Of a stretch of DNA of 64,000 nucleotides, positions 1-7,572 are shown piece after piece; position 1 is the first letter of the stretch, and every line of letters begins with the position of its first letter. The notes beneath the pieces were generated by a model that ran no database searches, had not been told where the DNA came from, and saw nothing but the letters and a program-made list of their open reading frames with translations. Origin of the DNA: Paenibacillus spongiae (GTDB lineage Bacteria > Bacillota > Bacilli > Paenibacillales > Paenibacillaceae); assembly GCF_024734895.1 (NCBI RefSeq), contig NZ_CP091430.1:7193501-7257500 (forward strand), given 5' to 3'. Both the position numbers and the translations under genes were made by a program.

Positions 1-263
1 AGAAACTCACCTTCTTCCCATAGACTCAACTCCCCCTTCTCGGCCTTATATAGCGTCCAGTCGCCGGATAAAGCCTTGAAAGCCGTTAGATGCTCTTCCC
101 GAAATAGAATGACATCGATATCGGCGTGCGCCCTCGACTGCCTGCCCAGGTACAGATCCAATGCCCAGCCGCCTGCTATAAACCATCTCACAGGAAGAGC
201 CGAGAAAATTTCATTCACTTCCGGTACGGATATAGGTTTCCAATTATAGATGTCCGTCCTCAA
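1..263 (-). CDS. Nucleotidyltransferase-fold protein, partial (C-terminus outside window)
   Basis: About 87 N-terminal residues are visible; the gene runs off the left edge. The sequence has a GGWALDLYLG motif followed by HADIDVILFRE. This is the glycine-rich loop plus paired metal-binding acidic residues of the Pol-beta/aminoglycoside- and lincosamide-type nucleotidyltransferase fold. I chose the TTG at 263 because an AGGAGGG ribosome site lies 7 bases upstream and no ATG is placed better. Family assignment is fairly safe. The substrate (antibiotic, nucleotide or protein) cannot be told from this fragment. Confidence 0.6.
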   Translation of the reverse strand, partial: MRTDIYNWKPISVPEVNEIFSALPVRWFIAGGWALDLYLGRQSRAHADIDVILFREEHLTAFKALSGDWTLYKAEKGELSLWEEGEF

Positions 264-381
264 TAGAATCCCCTCCTTAACCTTTGGTATCTACGAAAAT
301 AATATCAATACTCTCTGAACAAGCAAACACTCTCCATACAGCTTTTCTTATGCAGATTGAGCGAATGATTCGTCCAACGAT

Positions 382-423
382 AAAAAAAATGACATTCAAA
401 CGTTTGGCCGTCTGAATGTCATT
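382..423 (-). terminator. Rho-independent terminator of the SDR operon
   Basis: A 15-bp near-perfect inverted repeat (388-402 with 409-423) has a 6-base loop. Read on the minus strand it is followed by eight T residues. It lies about 75 bases downstream of the SDR stop codon and closes the leftward sugar operon. Confidence 0.85.
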
Positions 424-499
424 TCTCGTCAATCAAGTATTAGCTCCACAAAGAGCAAAACCGCTAATAGCCATTGTTTCGAGAGCTTAAGGCTAAGAC

Positions 500-1267
500 T
501 TATACTTCACTTGCATTCGCCATGTGGCCTCCGTCAACGGTAATCGTCGTTCCGGTTACATAAGAGGACTCCCCCGAGGCCAGGAACAGGAACACGTTCG
601 CCACTTCCTCGATCGTGCCCAGGCGCTTCATCGGCGTCCGTTCCGAATAAGGCGCAAGCCCCTCCTTCTCCCGCAGCCCCCGGTCCAGCGGCGTATCGAT
701 GAAGCCGGGCGCTACCGCATTCACGCGAACGGCATGGGGAGCAAGCTCTACCGCCATCGACTGCGTGAGCAGGATGATTCCGGCTTTGGACGTATTGTAG
801 TGAGCCAGCATGGAACTGCCCGCCAAGCCGTTCTTCGAGCTCATGTTCACAATGCTGCCGCCCGTTCCCTGCTGAATCATCTGGCGTGCCGCGATTTGGC
901 TCAATTGAAACACCGCATTCAAATTAATGTTCATGACTTTGTTCCAATGATCGGGAGTAATGTCCATGAATGACTCGCGGAACGCAATACCCGCATTATT
1001 AACGAGAATGTCCAAGCCCTGCCAATAACCGATCGCCTCCGCCGCTTGGCGCGTCAGCAACTCCGGCTCGCTAATGTCGCATACCAGGAACCTCACGGAA
1101 TCGCCATATCCGGCTGCCGTCAGCTCGGCTTCCGTTTCCTTCAAATCCGCTTCGCTGCGGTCCATCACGATAACCTTGGCTCCCTCAGCCAAATAGCGTT
1201 CCACGACGCCTTTGCCGATTCCCCGCGCGCCTCCAGTTACGAGCGCTCTTTTGCCTTGCAGTCTCAT
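500..1267 (-). CDS. SDR-family NAD(P)-dependent oxidoreductase
   Basis: A 255-residue classical short-chain dehydrogenase, the usual length for the family. Visible signatures are the Rossmann dinucleotide motif TGGARGIG near residue 12, NNAG near residue 90, and the catalytic Ser plus YNTSK (Tyr-x3-Lys) around residues 145-161. It would reduce or oxidise a sugar, sugar acid or polyol in the cytoplasm. GTG and ATG are adjacent at the start; the ATG at 1267 fits the upstream GGAG better. It is the last gene of the leftward run after the transporter and the RraA-like gene, so it probably acts on the imported compound. The exact substrate cannot be read from the sequence. Confidence 0.85.
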   Translation of the reverse strand: MRLQGKRALVTGGARGIGKGVVERYLAEGAKVIVMDRSEADLKETEAELTAAGYGDSVRFLVCDISEPELLTRQAAEAIGYWQGLDILVNNAGIAFRESFMDITPDHWNKVMNINLNAVFQLSQIAARQMIQQGTGGSIVNMSSKNGLAGSSMLAHYNTSKAGIILLTQSMAVELAPHAVRVNAVAPGFIDTPLDRGLREKEGLAPYSERTPMKRLGTIEEVANVFLFLASGESSYVTGTTITVDGGHMANASEV

Positions 1268-1349
1268 CACGGTTCACTCCATTTTCCGTAGATTTCCCAG
1301 GACTACCCCGATCTGCTATATGCTCCTTAACGTTCGATGAATCGCCGCC

Positions 1350-2018
1350 TTAGAGAACGCCGTATTTGTCGTAAACATCTCTTAGGTACTTCCCATCCAA
1401 CAGCTCTTGGCGGCTCGAGTTTTCACGCGTCGCCTTGTTCATGGACAGCTCGAACACTTGGTCGAACAGCGCGCTCGGAATAACAACCACGCCATCGCGG
1501 TCGCCGAAAATAATATCGCCGGGCATTACGCTAACGCCGCCGCAGACAACCGGGCAATCATAGTCGATGACCATTCCGCGTCCCCGCGAATCAACCGGCT
1601 TCGTGCCGGTCGCGAATACCGGGAAGTCGAGCTCCAGAATTTTCTTCGTGTCCCGGATGAGGCCGTCCACGACGGCGCCATTCGCACCGCGCATCTTCGA
1701 AGCGGTGGACAGCAGCTCGCCCCAGAGACCGTTGCGTTTCGATTCATTCGTACAGCCGATCAGCACCTCGCCCGGCTTGACGCTGTCGATCGCTTCGATT
1801 TCCTTCGCATACGGATTCTCGGATTCATGATAGACGTCTACGGCAAGAACGGTTTTCGCACGGCCTACAAGCACCCAATCCGTCGAGATCGGGTTGATGT
1901 CCTCACGCATCGCCTGATTGCGGTAGCCCAGCTCATCCAGCGTGTCGCATATAACCGCAGCGTACAGAACCTCTTTCATCTGTTCGAACTTTTCGTCTAA
2001 TGTCAATTGTTGAGTCAT
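1350..2018 (-). CDS. RraA-family protein (4-hydroxy-4-methyl-2-oxoglutarate aldolase/RraA-like)
   Basis: A 222-residue protein of the RraA/HMG-aldolase fold. It shows the conserved core with GANGAVVDGLIRDT near residues 112-125 and PVVCGGVSVMPGDIIFGDRDGV near the C-terminus. In this family the RD and GD-D residues around the active site bind metal and pyruvate-type ligands. Members outside Proteobacteria are mostly aldolases or decarboxylases of small keto acids rather than RNase E inhibitors. Its place between the sugar permeases and an SDR suggests a catabolic enzyme for a sugar-acid intermediate; that role is inferred. An AAGGAG-like ribosome site precedes the ATG at 2018. Confidence 0.8.
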   Translation of the reverse strand: MTQQLTLDEKFEQMKEVLYAAVICDTLDELGYRNQAMREDINPISTDWVLVGRAKTVLAVDVYHESENPYAKEIEAIDSVKPGEVLIGCTNESKRNGLWGELLSTASKMRGANGAVVDGLIRDTKKILELDFPVFATGTKPVDSRGRGMVIDYDCPVVCGGVSVMPGDIIFGDRDGVVVIPSALFDQVFELSMNKATRENSSRQELLDGKYLRDVYDKYGVL

Positions 2019-2089
2019 CAGTAATCTTCTCCTTATTATGAAGTATATTAGTGCAACTGCCGAATCATCCCCGCTGCCGTCCTTAACGG

Positions 2090-2920
2090 TCAGCCTTTGA
2101 CGGCGCCCGCGGACAAGCCTTTCACGAAGAAGCGCTGGAAGCTGATGAACAAGGTCAGGATCGGCAGCAGCGTAAGCGTAATCCCGCCGAACAGCAGGCT
2201 CAAGTCGGCCATGCCGCGACCTCCGAAAAACTTATACAAATTAATGCTCACCGTCGGATAATCATTCGAGTTGAGCAGGATCAGCGGGAGCAGCAGGTCG
2301 TTCCATACATAGATGAACTGAAGGATAATGAGCGACGCCGTTACCGGCTGAACCAGCGGGAATATGATTTGGAAGAATGTCCTTACTGCCGAGCTGCCCT
2401 CCATATAAGCCGACTCTTCAAGCTCATATGGCAGCGCGCGCATGAACCCGCTGTACATGAAGATACAGAACGGCGATAAGATGGCAGCGTAGACAAGCGA
2501 GATGCCGACAAGATTATTTTGCAGATGCAGGTCCTTGAGCAAGAAGGTGACGGGAATGATCGCCGACTGAATCGGAATCAAGATCGCCGACAGATAGACC
2601 CAATACATGAATCCGAACAGCGGATGCTTGATCCGCGACACCGCATAAGCCGCAAGCGCCGAGAGCAGAATCGCCAAGACGAGCGCCATTGCTCCAATGG
2701 ACACGGTAACCCCGTAGGATTTCACGATGTTCATCTTTTCGAACGCCCGGACGATATTGTCAAATCCGACATCGAATGTAGGGAATGACAGCGGTTTCGT
2801 CAAAATGTCCTTATGGCTCTTGAACGTATTGATAATGACGAGATACAGCGGAATGGACACAATTAACGCCGTGATTACGACGACAAGCTCGAATACATAT
2901 TTCTTTAATTTATGTCTCAT
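2090..2920 (-). CDS. Carbohydrate ABC transporter permease (MalG/AraQ-type)
   Basis: A 276-residue inner-membrane permease with six predicted membrane segments. The cytoplasmic EAA loop reads ESAYMEGSSAVRTFFQI near residue 180, and the C-terminus FVKGLSAGAVKG is typical of CUT1-family MalG-type subunits. The ATG at 2920 overlaps the TGA of the upstream permease (TGATG), indicating translational coupling and a 1:1 heterodimer. The partner ATPase is not encoded here. CUT1 systems of Bacillota commonly share a general MsmX-like ATPase encoded elsewhere, which I infer applies here. Confidence 0.88.
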   Translation of the reverse strand: MRHKLKKYVFELVVVITALIVSIPLYLVIINTFKSHKDILTKPLSFPTFDVGFDNIVRAFEKMNIVKSYGVTVSIGAMALVLAILLSALAAYAVSRIKHPLFGFMYWVYLSAILIPIQSAIIPVTFLLKDLHLQNNLVGISLVYAAILSPFCIFMYSGFMRALPYELEESAYMEGSSAVRTFFQIIFPLVQPVTASLIILQFIYVWNDLLLPLILLNSNDYPTVSINLYKFFGGRGMADLSLLFGGITLTLLPILTLFISFQRFFVKGLSAGAVKG

Positions 2921-3798
2921 CACAGCGCCCCCTGCTCGTATTTTCTGGAGACCGCTATGAAGACGTAAGTAATCACCATCGCAACCAAGGTGAGAACGAA
3001 TGATGTCGCAAGGCCATACGCCATGTCCGGCGAGCTGAACGCATACTTATAGATACGGATCGCCAGCGTTTCGCTCGCATTGGCCGGCCCCCCGCCCGTC
3101 AAGGCATACGGCAAATCGAATATCCGAATGCCGTTCGCCAGCCCGATGAGGACGTTGACCGTAATGCCGGGAGCGATCAAAGGCAATGTAATGGAGAAGA
3201 AGCCCCGCACCTTGGACGCTCCGTCGATCATCGACGCCTCCTTCATTTCTTGCGGCACGCCCTGCAGCGAGGCGAGATAGATGACCATGATCGGCCCCCA
3301 CATTTGCCACACGGCAATCATAATAATCGCGAATACCACATAATCCGGCGAATCGATCCACGGAATCACAACTCTGTCTTCGCTTACTTTGCTGAGCAAT
3401 GTATTAATCAAGCCGTTGTTAGCATCGAGGATATAGCGCCATACGAACGCCGCGACAACGATCGGGATTACATTCGGAATGTAGAACAATGCTCTTAACA
3501 AGCTCTTCGTCTTCAGCGCCTGATCCAGCATCACGGCAAAGATGAGCCCGAATAAATTAGACAATACGGCCGCCGATATTCCTATGATCAGGGTCCGCTT
3601 CAAGGATTCCGTAAACAGCTCGCTATTGAAAATGTCGACATAATTGTCGAAGCCGATAAATGTATAGCTGCCAACCCCGTTCCAATCCGTCAAGCTATAG
3701 TAGAAAGATTGTACGATCGGATAGAAGAAGAAGATAACCATGATCGCCGTAATCGGAATGATAAACATAATGCCGGTGAGAAACAGTTTTTTCTGCAT
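2920..3798 (-). CDS. Carbohydrate ABC transporter permease (MalF/UgpA-type)
   Basis: A 292-residue permease with six predicted membrane segments. The EAA motif KEASMIDGASKVRGFFS lies near residue 190. The ending YKYAFSSPDMAYG followed by a last membrane helix is characteristic of UgpA/MalF-type CUT1 subunits. It sits between the binding-protein gene and the MalG-type permease, with which it overlaps by three bases. Together they would import a mono- or oligosaccharide, or a sugar acid. Confidence 0.88.
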   Translation of the reverse strand: MQKKLFLTGIMFIIPITAIMVIFFFYPIVQSFYYSLTDWNGVGSYTFIGFDNYVDIFNSELFTESLKRTLIIGISAAVLSNLFGLIFAVMLDQALKTKSLLRALFYIPNVIPIVVAAFVWRYILDANNGLINTLLSKVSEDRVVIPWIDSPDYVVFAIIMIAVWQMWGPIMVIYLASLQGVPQEMKEASMIDGASKVRGFFSITLPLIAPGITVNVLIGLANGIRIFDLPYALTGGGPANASETLAIRIYKYAFSSPDMAYGLATSFVLTLVAMVITYVFIAVSRKYEQGAL

Positions 3799-3883
3799 AG
3801 GGTAACCCCTTTTTCCTCAAATTCACTGATGCTGCTCTTGTCAGAAAACTTGCGCATCGAAGCGGCATAATGACAGATCAAGC

Positions 3884-3924
3884 GGCGGAATCGAAATGAA
3901 AGGAAGCCATCCCGATTCCCCGCC
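3884..3924 (-). promoter_or_regulatory. Intercistronic stem-loop between binding protein and permeases
   Basis: GGCGGAATCG (3884-3893) can pair with CGATTCCCCGCC (3913-3924) with a two-base bulge. It lies in the 137-base gap after the solute-binding gene. Such hairpins often stabilise the upstream mRNA so that the binding protein is made in excess. There is no T-tract, so a true terminator is unlikely. The role is inferred. Confidence 0.4.
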
Positions 3925-3935
3925 CCACGCCATCG

Positions 3936-5228
3936 TTACTTCTTCATCTTGTTGTATTCGCTAATAAAGTTGTCGACGACTTTATCCAAGTTGTTCTTGA
4001 ATGTGAATTCTTGTGCCAGATTGCCAAGCGTCAGCCAAGTCGCCTCTTCGATCGGCCCCGAATTCGCGAATGTGATGACGCGGTCCGTCTCCATCCAGCC
4101 TGGCACCTCCGTATAGGAAGGATCGATATCGCCTACGCCCGGCATGGCGGAGAAGTTGCCCTTCGCTTTCTGGACCTTCGCGTACGTCTCTTTGCTAAAC
4201 AGCCAGCCGATGAACTTCTTCGCCTCCTCTAAGTTCTCGCTCTTCGCATTGACCGATATTCCGTCCTCGGGCACGAGAACATAAGCATTCTGGTCTTCCG
4301 GCGCATACGGCAGATTCATGAATCCAAGATCAAGATCCTGGTTCAAACCGCGCAGAGCGCCCGCTTCCCACGTACCGCCCAGAATCATAGCCGCTTCCCC
4401 GTTGGCGAACGCTTGTTGGGCGATGGCATATTCGTTCGTAAAGCTGCCTGTGCGTACATATTGATTCAATTCGTTGAATTTCGTAAATCCGTCCACCAGC
4501 ACCGCACGATTCTCAGGCTTGCTCCAATCGACCGACTTGGACAAGTATGCTTCCTTGAACGCAGCGTCTTTTGAAGCGTTTACACCGAAGGCCCAGTGAA
4601 AGACATTGCCAATGCCCGTCGCCCATTTGGAGGAGTATACGAGCAGATCCTTGCCGTTGTCCTTCAGCTTCTTACCGGCATCCATCAATTCTTCCCATGT
4701 CTTGGGCGGCTCGTTATAGCCTACTTCGGCTAGCATCGCTTTGTTGTAGGCAATGCCAAGCACACCTACCCCAATTGAAAATATAACCTGTTTGTCACCG
4801 TAATCTCTCGTCGCTTGTTGAATGGATTCGGAATAATTCTGCACCGGAGCCAGGTCCTTCAGGTCTTGAATATAGCCTTCACGTTCAAGGTCATCCGTTA
4901 ATGTCGCGTGTATTGCGGCTTGATACAGGTCCGGAACCTCTCCCGTAGACAGCCTTGTCCGCATCGTCTCATTATAGGAACCGTCCGGAATCGTCTCTGC
5001 CTTTATCGTTACATTCGGATTCGCATCCGTGTATTCTTTGAATATTTCTTCATGACTGCCATTGAATAATGACTCTTGAAAAATCATGGACAGCGTAACC
5101 TTCTGTTCCCCGCCATCGCCCTGTTCTCCGCCATTCTTGGAATTTACGTTTGAGTTTGAGCATGCCGTGAATACGCTTACCGTTAACAGTAAAGCCAGTG
5201 CAGCAATGAATCTCTTATGTCTGTGCAT
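3936..5228 (-). CDS. ABC transporter sugar-binding lipoprotein
   Basis: A 430-residue extracellular solute-binding protein (family 1, MalE/UgpB-like). The N-terminus has two basic residues, a hydrophobic stretch and the lipobox VFTAC, with Cys around residue 23. The acylated Cys would anchor it to the outer face of the membrane, and a Gly/Asn/Glu-rich linker follows. Typical family stretches are present, such as EEAKKFIGWLFSKET and FANGEAAMILGGTWE. It is the first gene of the leftward operon and has a consensus sigma-A promoter with an operator just downstream. The ligand is unknown. Confidence 0.9.
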   Translation of the reverse strand: MHRHKRFIAALALLLTVSVFTACSNSNVNSKNGGEQGDGGEQKVTLSMIFQESLFNGSHEEIFKEYTDANPNVTIKAETIPDGSYNETMRTRLSTGEVPDLYQAAIHATLTDDLEREGYIQDLKDLAPVQNYSESIQQATRDYGDKQVIFSIGVGVLGIAYNKAMLAEVGYNEPPKTWEELMDAGKKLKDNGKDLLVYSSKWATGIGNVFHWAFGVNASKDAAFKEAYLSKSVDWSKPENRAVLVDGFTKFNELNQYVRTGSFTNEYAIAQQAFANGEAAMILGGTWEAGALRGLNQDLDLGFMNLPYAPEDQNAYVLVPEDGISVNAKSENLEEAKKFIGWLFSKETYAKVQKAKGNFSAMPGVGDIDPSYTEVPGWMETDRVITFANSGPIEEATWLTLGNLAQEFTFKNNLDKVVDNFISEYNKMKK

Positions 5229-5469
5229 GGATCGTTATCCCCCTAGTGTTTGAATATGATCGTACGCGTTTGCTCCCCCTACGTCTTTCCTAACCGGTAC
5301 GATAGCCGAGCCTGTCCCAAGAAGAAACAGAAGACGCCATCCTCGGCGGCGAAAATAATCTCATCCTCAGAGATATTAGCAAGTATCCTGGACACTTTAA
5401 AACAAAGCCGCCGTTTCACCTCCCGCCATATAATCCTCCGCTGTCGCCCAGCCTTGTTCATTAGCATTT

Positions 5470-5482
5470 TAAACACCGTTTA
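5470..5482. promoter_or_regulatory. Putative IclR operator 1 (TAAAC-ACC-GTTTA)
   Basis: A 13-bp palindrome with perfect 5-bp arms lies 14 bases downstream of the -10 of the sugar-operon promoter, so at about +7 to +19. Bound protein would block initiation or early elongation. The same arms recur at 5764-5776 in front of the iclR gene. Confidence 0.65.
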
Positions 5483-5495
5483 ATAATATAGTTAG

Positions 5496-5524
5496 ATTAT
5501 AAAATCACGCCTTAAGAGTGTCAA
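5496..5524 (-). promoter_or_regulatory. Sigma-A promoter of the sugar-uptake operon
   Basis: On the minus strand, TTGACA (5519-5524), exactly 17 bp, then TATAAT (5496-5501): a full match to the consensus. It lies about 270 bases upstream of the binding-protein start, leaving a long leader. So strong a promoter implies that control is by repression. Confidence 0.85.
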
Positions 5525-5688
5525 GAATAAATTACGAAATATGACACTTCTACACGCTGGATGTTACATGATGAGTCACTATACATTACATGTATATGAT
5601 GACTTTTCCTTAGAATGCGCTTACAATCTACGGTGTTTTTTACTTTCTCAAATAATATTCCGCCCGATTCCGCATGCCCAATCCATTG

Positions 5689-5717
5689 TTGCCATCGATC
5701 AGGGAATAAACTATACT
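5689..5717 (+). promoter_or_regulatory. Probable promoter of the iclR gene
   Basis: TTGCCA (5689-5694), 17 bp, TATACT (5712-5717). It is weaker than the divergent operon promoter, and the second palindrome lies about 40 bases after the expected start. This fits autoregulation. Confidence 0.5.
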
Positions 5718-5763
5718 GACTATAAAGCTATGAACCCGTATTTTCGTTCATTATACTATATCA

Positions 5764-5776
5764 TAAACACTGTTTA
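5764..5776. promoter_or_regulatory. Putative IclR operator 2 (TAAAC-ACT-GTTTA)
   Basis: Same 5-bp arms and 3-bp centre spacing as the site at 5470-5482. It is placed just before the AAGGAGG ribosome site of the iclR gene. Two sites 294 bp apart could allow looping between the divergent units. Confidence 0.65.
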
Positions 5777-5796
5777 AATAAGGAGGTTCTTCCACG

Positions 5797-6570
5797 TTGG
5801 ATGCATCCAAGAAATATACGGTTCCTTCCCTGGAAAAGACGCTGCTGATCATCGAAACGATCGCCGCCCACGAGACTCCGCTGGGCGTATCCGAGCTGTG
5901 CAAGCTCGTCAGCATGCCGAAGACCAGCGCTTTCTTCATTCTCAATACGTTGGAGCAGCGTCAATATATTACGAAGACCGACGAGGGCAAATACTCGCTC
6001 GGCACCCGGTTTATCAGCTTGGGCCAGAGCGTGCTGGATAAGCTGGATATTCGCCAGCAGGCGAAGCCATTCATGGAGGAGCTCGCCCAGGAGACGAAAT
6101 TCACGGTACATCTGGCCATTCTGGATCATGGGGAAGCCGTTTATCTGGAGAAGGTTGAGAGTCCCGCGTCGTTCGTGAAATTCAACACCTACATCGGGCA
6201 GCGGTGGCCGCTTCACGTATCGGGCGTCGGCAAGGCATTGGCCAGCCACTTGAGCGATGAAGAGCTGGAGCATATTATCGGGCAAACCGGGCTGGCCCTC
6301 AAGACGGAGAACACCGTCACCTCGCTCAAGGAGTTTAAAGCCATTCTGGCCAGCGCGCGGGAACAAGGCTATGCGGTGGAGGACGAAGAGGGCGAGATCG
6401 GGATACGGTGCATCGGATCGTCCATATTCGACCACAACGGCAAGCAGATCGCTGCCATTAGCATTACGGCCATCCGGAACGAGCTGCCGGTCCAGGATAT
6501 CCCGGTCATTGGAGCGAAGGTCAAGGAAACCGCAATGAAAATATCCACTCACCTCGGGCACAACCCCTAA
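5797..6570 (+). CDS. IclR-family transcriptional regulator
   Basis: A 257-residue regulator with an N-terminal winged helix-turn-helix (about residues 10-70, with MPKTSAFFILNTLE as recognition region) and the C-terminal IclR effector-binding domain (about 80-250). That domain shows GVGKALASHL and EEGEIGIRCIGSSIFD motifs. Translation starts at a TTG with GGAGG ten bases upstream. It is divergent from the sugar-uptake operon and flanked by the two palindromes, so it is very likely the local repressor, relieved by the substrate or an intermediate. The ligand is unknown. Confidence 0.88.
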   Translation: MDASKKYTVPSLEKTLLIIETIAAHETPLGVSELCKLVSMPKTSAFFILNTLEQRQYITKTDEGKYSLGTRFISLGQSVLDKLDIRQQAKPFMEELAQETKFTVHLAILDHGEAVYLEKVESPASFVKFNTYIGQRWPLHVSGVGKALASHLSDEELEHIIGQTGLALKTENTVTSLKEFKAILASAREQGYAVEDEEGEIGIRCIGSSIFDHNGKQIAAISITAIRNELPVQDIPVIGAKVKETAMKISTHLGHNP

Positions 6571-6585
6571 GACAAGCACACGTAT

Positions 6586-6646
6586 AATAGAAGGCATCAA
6601 GCGACCTTATTGACGATAAGTCGCTTGATGCCTTCTATTTTTGTTT
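6586..6646 (+). terminator. Terminator after iclR
   Basis: A long hairpin with about 20-bp arms (AATAGAAGGCATCAAGCGAC and its complement) and a short loop is followed by TTTTTGTTT. The arms are flanked on the other side by A-poor sequence, so it works mainly for the plus strand. Confidence 0.85.
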
Positions 6647-6706
6647 ATATGGATTGTATCGGCATTCCGCCCCGCGGCGGATAGTCGCATTCCTTCTCAG
6701 ATTCGT

Positions 6707-7354
6707 TCAATCGACATCGCCGCGGCTTGTGCGCTCGATATAGCTCTCGTACATCTCCGGGCTATTCAAATTGACGAATGCCTCCTCCTCCTCCGGCGTC
6801 GGCTGCACGAGATGATTGTTTAATGTATCGAGCATGCGCATGACGCTATAGTCGCCTTCTTCTAATCTTAGCCGCAGCTGCGCGGCAATACGCGTATGAT
6901 AGATCGCATGGAAGGGCTGCTCCGGCGTCCGGAAGACATCCGGGGCCGACGGATCGGCTGCCGGCAGCCGAAATGCGGCTTCTGCCATTCGCCGCAGGAG
7001 CGATCCCGACAGTACAGGCATATCGCAAGCCATAACGAAAGCATAACCCGCCGGCAGGGCGGATAATGCCGCGTGCAGGCCTGCGAGCGGCCCGCAGCCG
7101 GGATAGATGTCGCGGACGAAATCCACCCGCCCCTCCCTGTCACAGAGGATGGAACGATATTGTTCTTCTTTCTGCCCCTCGCCGACAGCTACGGCGACCG
7201 GATGGATGCCAGCCGTCAGCATCTGCCCGGCAATTCGGCTCAGCAGCGGCTTCCCTCCGATATCCAGCAGCGCCTTATCCCTGCCCATTCTCGTGCTTTG
7301 CCCGCCTGCCAGAATGATTCCGCTCAGCGGGGGATCATCACTTCTTAGCTCCAA
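6707..7354 (-). CDS. mobA: Molybdenum cofactor guanylyltransferase
   Basis: A protein of about 215 residues that attaches GMP to molybdopterin to form the guanine dinucleotide cofactor. The nucleotide-binding signature LAGGQSTRMGRDKALL lies near the N-terminus, and ACDMPVLSG supplies the metal-binding Asp. I chose the TTG at 7354 because a GGGAGG site lies 10 bases upstream; longer readings with upstream ATG or TTG starts are possible (to 7423). No other molybdopterin genes are nearby, so it stands alone here. A different sugar-nucleotide transferase is less likely given the motif order. Confidence 0.82.
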   Translation of the reverse strand: MELRSDDPPLSGIILAGGQSTRMGRDKALLDIGGKPLLSRIAGQMLTAGIHPVAVAVGEGQKEEQYRSILCDREGRVDFVRDIYPGCGPLAGLHAALSALPAGYAFVMACDMPVLSGSLLRRMAEAAFRLPAADPSAPDVFRTPEQPFHAIYHTRIAAQLRLRLEEGDYSVMRMLDTLNNHLVQPTPEEEEAFVNLNSPEMYESYIERTSRGDVD

Positions 7355-7517
7355 CGTATGGTTGCCTCCCTTGCATATCATTTGCATCGGCTCACAAGTC
7401 AGACTGCCGCTTGAAGCAAGCATCTGTCGAGATTCATACTCATTTAACTCAGGTTTACTCGACTATATGCCGTCTCTTCTCCTCCGTCAACCGATATCAT
7501 CCGGGAGAGAACAGAAC

Positions 7518-7551
7518 GAAGGGGGATCAGCTGCACAGCTGATCCCCCTTC
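7518..7551 (-). terminator. Terminator after glnS
   Basis: A perfect 16-bp stem (GAAGGGGGATCAGCTG with its complement) has a 2-base loop. It lies just beyond the glnS stop codon and is followed by a moderately T-rich stretch on the minus strand. It could also act on plus-strand transcripts (CTTGTTTG follows). Confidence 0.75.
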
Positions 7552-7572
7552 TTGTTTGAAGCCGGTTATTCG

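Noticed and set aside
5541-5777. 78-codon plus-strand frame between the sugar operon and iclR
   Set aside because: It covers the iclR promoter and operator and has no ribosome site or recognisable sequence.
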